Positions 42,927-45,429 of a stretch of 45,429 bases of DNA are shown piece after piece. The position numbers and the translations under genes are program-made. Position 1 is the stretch's first letter, and each line of letters starts with the position of its first letter. Source of the stretch: Eubacterium sp. (GTDB taxonomy: Bacteria > Bacillota > Clostridia > Lachnospirales > Lachnospiraceae); assembly GCA_024698585.1 (NCBI GenBank), contig JAILRB010000004.1, positions 1-45,429 of the forward strand, in the 5' to 3' direction. A model generated the notes under the pieces. It made no database searches, was not told the DNA's origin, and saw only the letters and a program-made list of their open reading frames with translations.

Positions 42927-44294
42927 TTATTTCGATGCGTTGCCATATGGAACGACTTCATAATTCGAATCAACCTTCGTTAAATAACGGGTATAAAGTT
43001 CATTATGTTCTGCTTCGGTTGGCATCATCTTGTTCTGATATAAATAATCGATTACATCAAAAATATTATAAGATCTTACATCACTGTATACATAACTATT
43101 ATCTTCCAATTTTACATAAGCTCTAATGTACCAGTTCGAAGTTAATTCCTTCACGCTTTCCTTCGCAAACTTTAATGTCATTCGATAGCTGGTTCCTTCC
43201 GTAAGAGTCTGGGAATAATTATGAGTACTCGGTGCGTCTTCGTTGGCTGCAAAGCTTGCTACATATTCAGAGGAGCTTCCCACATACATATCACTCTCAT
43301 CTATATAATCAGCCACGCCGTAAATCAATCCGCTTTCGACTACATCCAATCCATTCAGTGTATCTGTGACAGTGTAAACGCCTCTCATGCCACCAACTTT
43401 ACTATTTAAAACATATCCATTAAATTCGAAACCTTCCACTGGTGGAACATATTCATTAAATTCCTGTGTGGATGTAACTGTTCCTGCATAGCTCCATACA
43501 TCTGTTTTCGTACGGTCTAAGTGAAGAACCGGACGAATTCCAAAGTTTTGTATCGTCTTATCAAAATCAGCACCACCACCTGCCGGATGAATTCCGGAAG
43601 CATTTGTAGTCTGACCTGCTGTTAATCCTTCCCCTCTTAGCCACCAGTTCGTGTTACGCGTAAAATAAGCAGCATCCTCTCCAAAGCTATATCCGCCTTT
43701 ATCCTTAACATACTGTGTGATTTTTCCCATCTTCATTAAATCCCACTGTGAATCAAGTAAAAAAGACTTCCAGAATCCATAGGCACTGTTTCCACATTCC
43801 TGTGCAGATAATAGATATACTTTATCTAAAGTATCATTTCCGTTTTCAACTAACGGGCCTCCGACACTGAAATCATCATTTACAACTAAGGTCGTCTTAA
43901 TTGCATCCTTTTCATCGGAAGTAAAAGCTGTATTATAAAAGGTATCATTTAACCAACCTCTTAAAGAACAGGTTTCCCAAGTCGTCGGATCCGATGTAGT
44001 GTTATATGGTCCACAATCCAACACCTTATCAGCTAAAAGAAACATATCATCTTCCGTAACTGACAATACTCTCCAAAGAATCGGTTCCTTATCCTGTGCA
44101 TTGCTTTGATAATAGTTTCCAAAATACACACAATCCCAGGTAACCACATTATCATCATCCACCGGCTCTATCACCGGATTTGCCGGTTCCGGTGGAGTTA
44201 CCTTTCCTTCCACTGCTCTTTCAGGTAATGCGAAGGAAAAAAGCAACGCCATGCTTAATCCTGCTGCAAATAATTTCTTAAAATTCTTACCCAT
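42927..44294 (-). CDS. Secreted DUF6273-domain protein with the shared C-terminal domain
   Basis: 455 residues with a signal peptide (MGKNFKKLFAAGLSMALLFS). Residues about 50-285 form a DUF6273-type domain: CVYFGNYYQSNAQDKEPILW then RVLSVTEDDMFLLADKVLDC, WETCSLRGWLNDTFYNTAF, NTNWWLRGEGLTAGQ, and FGIRPVLHLD. Such domains are common in secreted clostridial proteins; biochemical function unknown, possibly carbohydrate or surface binding. After a short linker comes the C-terminal domain found in the four neighbouring hydrolases (FNGYVLNSKVGGMRGVYTV ... IRAYVKLEDNSYVYSDV ... LYQNKMM). It has its own promoter and terminator, so it is separate from the hydrolase operon. Confidence 0.8.
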   Translation of the reverse strand: MGKNFKKLFAAGLSMALLFSFALPERAVEGKVTPPEPANPVIEPVDDDNVVTWDCVYFGNYYQSNAQDKEPILWRVLSVTEDDMFLLADKVLDCGPYNTTSDPTTWETCSLRGWLNDTFYNTAFTSDEKDAIKTTLVVNDDFSVGGPLVENGNDTLDKVYLLSAQECGNSAYGFWKSFLLDSQWDLMKMGKITQYVKDKGGYSFGEDAAYFTRNTNWWLRGEGLTAGQTTNASGIHPAGGGADFDKTIQNFGIRPVLHLDRTKTDVWSYAGTVTSTQEFNEYVPPVEGFEFNGYVLNSKVGGMRGVYTVTDTLNGLDVVESGLIYGVADYIDESDMYVGSSSEYVASFAANEDAPSTHNYSQTLTEGTSYRMTLKFAKESVKELTSNWYIRAYVKLEDNSYVYSDVRSYNIFDVIDYLYQNKMMPTEAEHNELYTRYLTKVDSNYEVVPYGNASK

Positions 44295-44345
44295 AATAAC
44301 TATCCTTTCCTTTTTTTCTCCATTGTTTCTCCATCATTAAACTCC

Positions 44346-44374
44346 ATTCTACTCCATAAAATTTTCTCTTTCAA
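44346..44374 (-). promoter_or_regulatory. Promoter of the DUF6273 gene
   Basis: On the minus strand TTGAAA (44369-44374), 17 bases, TAGAAT (44346-44351). AGGAAAGG lies before the start codon. Confidence 0.6.
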
Positions 44375-44417
44375 GACAAAAGATAAATATTGTCCACCTT
44401 TAACAATTCATTTACAT

Positions 44418-44446
44418 TTGACACTCCTTCATATTTGGTGTATAAA
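44418..44446 (+). promoter_or_regulatory. Promoter of the HAD phosphatase gene
   Basis: TTGACA (44418-44423), 17 bases, TATAAA (44441-44446), 38 bases before the start codon. Confidence 0.75.
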
Positions 44447-44483
44447 TGAAATCGTTTGAATCTAAAGATAAAGGGGAAACAAT

Positions 44484-45290
44484 ATGTCAGATAAAAAGTT
44501 ATTAGTACTTGATATTGACGGCACATTAACAAACAGTAAAAAAGAAATCACAGATGCAACGAAAGAAGCAATCAAAAAAATTCAGCAGGACGGACACATT
44601 GTTGTCATCGCATCCGGAAGACCGACTCCGGGAACGGCCAAAGTCGCTGATGAATTAGAATTAGATAAAACAGGTGGCTACGTTTTATCTTATAACGGTG
44701 CAAGAATTACCGATTGGAAAACGAAAGAAATCATTTACCAGAACACTTTAGATCAGAACGTTATTTCCGATTTATATGAATATGCTACCGAAAATGATTT
44801 AGGGCTGGTTACCTATCAGGAACAAAACGTGGTAACAGGAACCCGACATGATGACTATATGGAAATGGAAGCCCGCATTAACGGAATCCCAATTGTGGAC
44901 GTGAAAAACTTCCCGGATTATGTGGACTTTGATGTGAATAAATGTCTTCTCACTGCGCCGGTAGATAGCGCACCGGAACATGAAACTTCTATTTCAGAAT
45001 TATTGGATAACGCCAATGTCTGCCGTTCCGAACCATTCTTTATAGAAGTAATGCCTCAGGGGGTTGATAAAGCCGCATCTTTGGATAAGCTGGTTCAGAT
45101 TCTGGATATGAAACAGGAAAACACCATTTGTTGTGGAGACGGCTTCAATGATTTATCCATGATTCAATATGCCGGTGTTGGGGTTGCCATGGAAAATGCT
45201 CAGGACGAAGTAAAAAACCAGGCAGACTTCATTACGAAATCAAATGATGATGATGGAATCGTACATGTCATCGATACATTTTTCAAATAG
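44484..45290 (+). CDS. Cof-type HAD-IIB phosphatase
   Basis: A cytoplasmic phosphatase of 268 residues. Motif I is VLDIDGTLTNSKKEI with the nucleophile Asp, motif II IVVIASGRPTPG, motif III around PQGVDKAASLDKLVQ, and motif IV CCGDGFNDLSMIQYAGVGVA. The cap is of the IIB type between motifs II and III. Relatives dephosphorylate sugar phosphates or flavin/pyridoxal phosphates with low specificity; the substrate here is unknown. It is preceded by AAAGGGG and a good promoter, and followed by a strong hairpin. It diverges from the DUF6273 gene. Confidence 0.93.
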   Translation: MSDKKLLVLDIDGTLTNSKKEITDATKEAIKKIQQDGHIVVIASGRPTPGTAKVADELELDKTGGYVLSYNGARITDWKTKEIIYQNTLDQNVISDLYEYATENDLGLVTYQEQNVVTGTRHDDYMEMEARINGIPIVDVKNFPDYVDFDVNKCLLTAPVDSAPEHETSISELLDNANVCRSEPFFIEVMPQGVDKAASLDKLVQILDMKQENTICCGDGFNDLSMIQYAGVGVAMENAQDEVKNQADFITKSNDDDGIVHVIDTFFK

Positions 45291-45321
45291 GGGATGTAAA
45301 AAAACTCCCCTAATAGAAAAG

Positions 45322-45356
45322 CAGCTATGAGCACTCGTGCTCATAGCTGTTTTTTG
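45322..45356 (+). terminator. Strong hairpin with T-run
   Basis: CAGCTATGAGCA (45322-45333) pairs with TGCTCATAGCTG (45338-45349), followed by TTTTTT. It ends the HAD gene, but also lies directly before the TATAAT (45358-45363) of the transposase gene and could belong to the insertion sequence as a block against read-through. Confidence 0.85.
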
Positions 45357-45369
45357 GTATAATTGAGTT

Positions 45370-45429
45370 ATGCTACTAACCACAAAAACCAATGATAATT
45401 ATACTCCAAAACAGTTAAAATTACCATTG
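45370..45429 (+). CDS. IS1182-like transposase, first 20 residues (partial)
   Basis: The window ends 20 codons into this frame: MLLTTKTNDNYTPKQLKLPL. A start of the form MLT.....YTP.QL.LPL is characteristic of IS1182-family transposases (DDE type). A TATAAT lies seven bases upstream, with no obvious Shine-Dalgarno site. The assignment rests on these 20 residues only. Confidence 0.55.
   Translation, partial: MLLTTKTNDNYTPKQLKLPL

Overview
The window looks like a chromosome segment of a low-to-mid-GC Gram-positive anaerobe, most likely a Lachnospiraceae-type Clostridium relative. The evidence is AGGAGG ribosome sites almost everywhere, a two-FeoA/FeoB/Cys-rich peptide iron operon, a clostripain-family protease, DegV, a GtrA-SPFH-zinc-ribbon-TPM cluster, and very large secreted glycoside hydrolases with Thr/Glu linkers. 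Most genes are on the minus strand. Both window edges cut insertion-sequence genes: an IS3/IS150-like OrfA on the left and an IS1182-like transposase on the right. No tRNA, rRNA, CRISPR array or replication origin was seen.

Layout. 1-141: end of an IS3-family element. 166-3948: GtrA, SPFH/zinc-ribbon, zinc-ribbon and TPM genes in one minus-strand unit with its own promoter. 4032-7227: feoA-feoA-feoB-Cys-rich peptide iron(II) uptake operon, ending in a strong terminator. 7415-13106: a unit of an acyltransferase, two adenylate-forming (ANL) ligases, a third ligase fragment, a small two-helix membrane protein and an alpha/beta hydrolase remnant, divergent from an XRE regulator. 13540-18654: clostripain-like protease, proA and a sodium-coupled NSS transporter. 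18813-21245: a ZnuA/ZnuB-type metal transporter without an adjacent ATPase, behind a consensus promoter flanked by two Fur-family boxes. 21292-24738: methyltransferase, isochorismatase-family hydrolase, a DUF3592-like membrane protein and DegV.

24791-27801 looks like an accessory island: XRE repressor, ImmA/IrrE protease, a hairpin-rich leader with a duplicated 19-mer, then three tightly overlapping genes (DUF4417; a small protein with VGHG and SCNTG motifs like clan CD cysteine peptidases; a zinc-ribbon protein).

27958-44294 is the most striking part. Four consecutive minus-strand genes, one of them truncated, plus a separately transcribed fifth gene encode secreted proteins that all end in the same roughly 170-residue C-terminal domain, which I do not recognise as a named family. 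Three are giant enzymes in which an N-terminal catalytic or beta-helix domain (GH5, or right-handed beta-helix) is joined to a GH18 chitinase domain with CBM6-like modules. The fourth is the tail of a GH43-like enzyme, and the fifth carries a DUF6273-like domain instead of an enzyme. The combination suggests a surface-displayed system for chitin/beta-glucan material such as fungal cell wall, with the shared C-terminal domain as a candidate anchor or assembly module. The promoter region of this operon contains three palindromic operator-like sites. A Cof-type HAD phosphatase diverges from the fifth gene.
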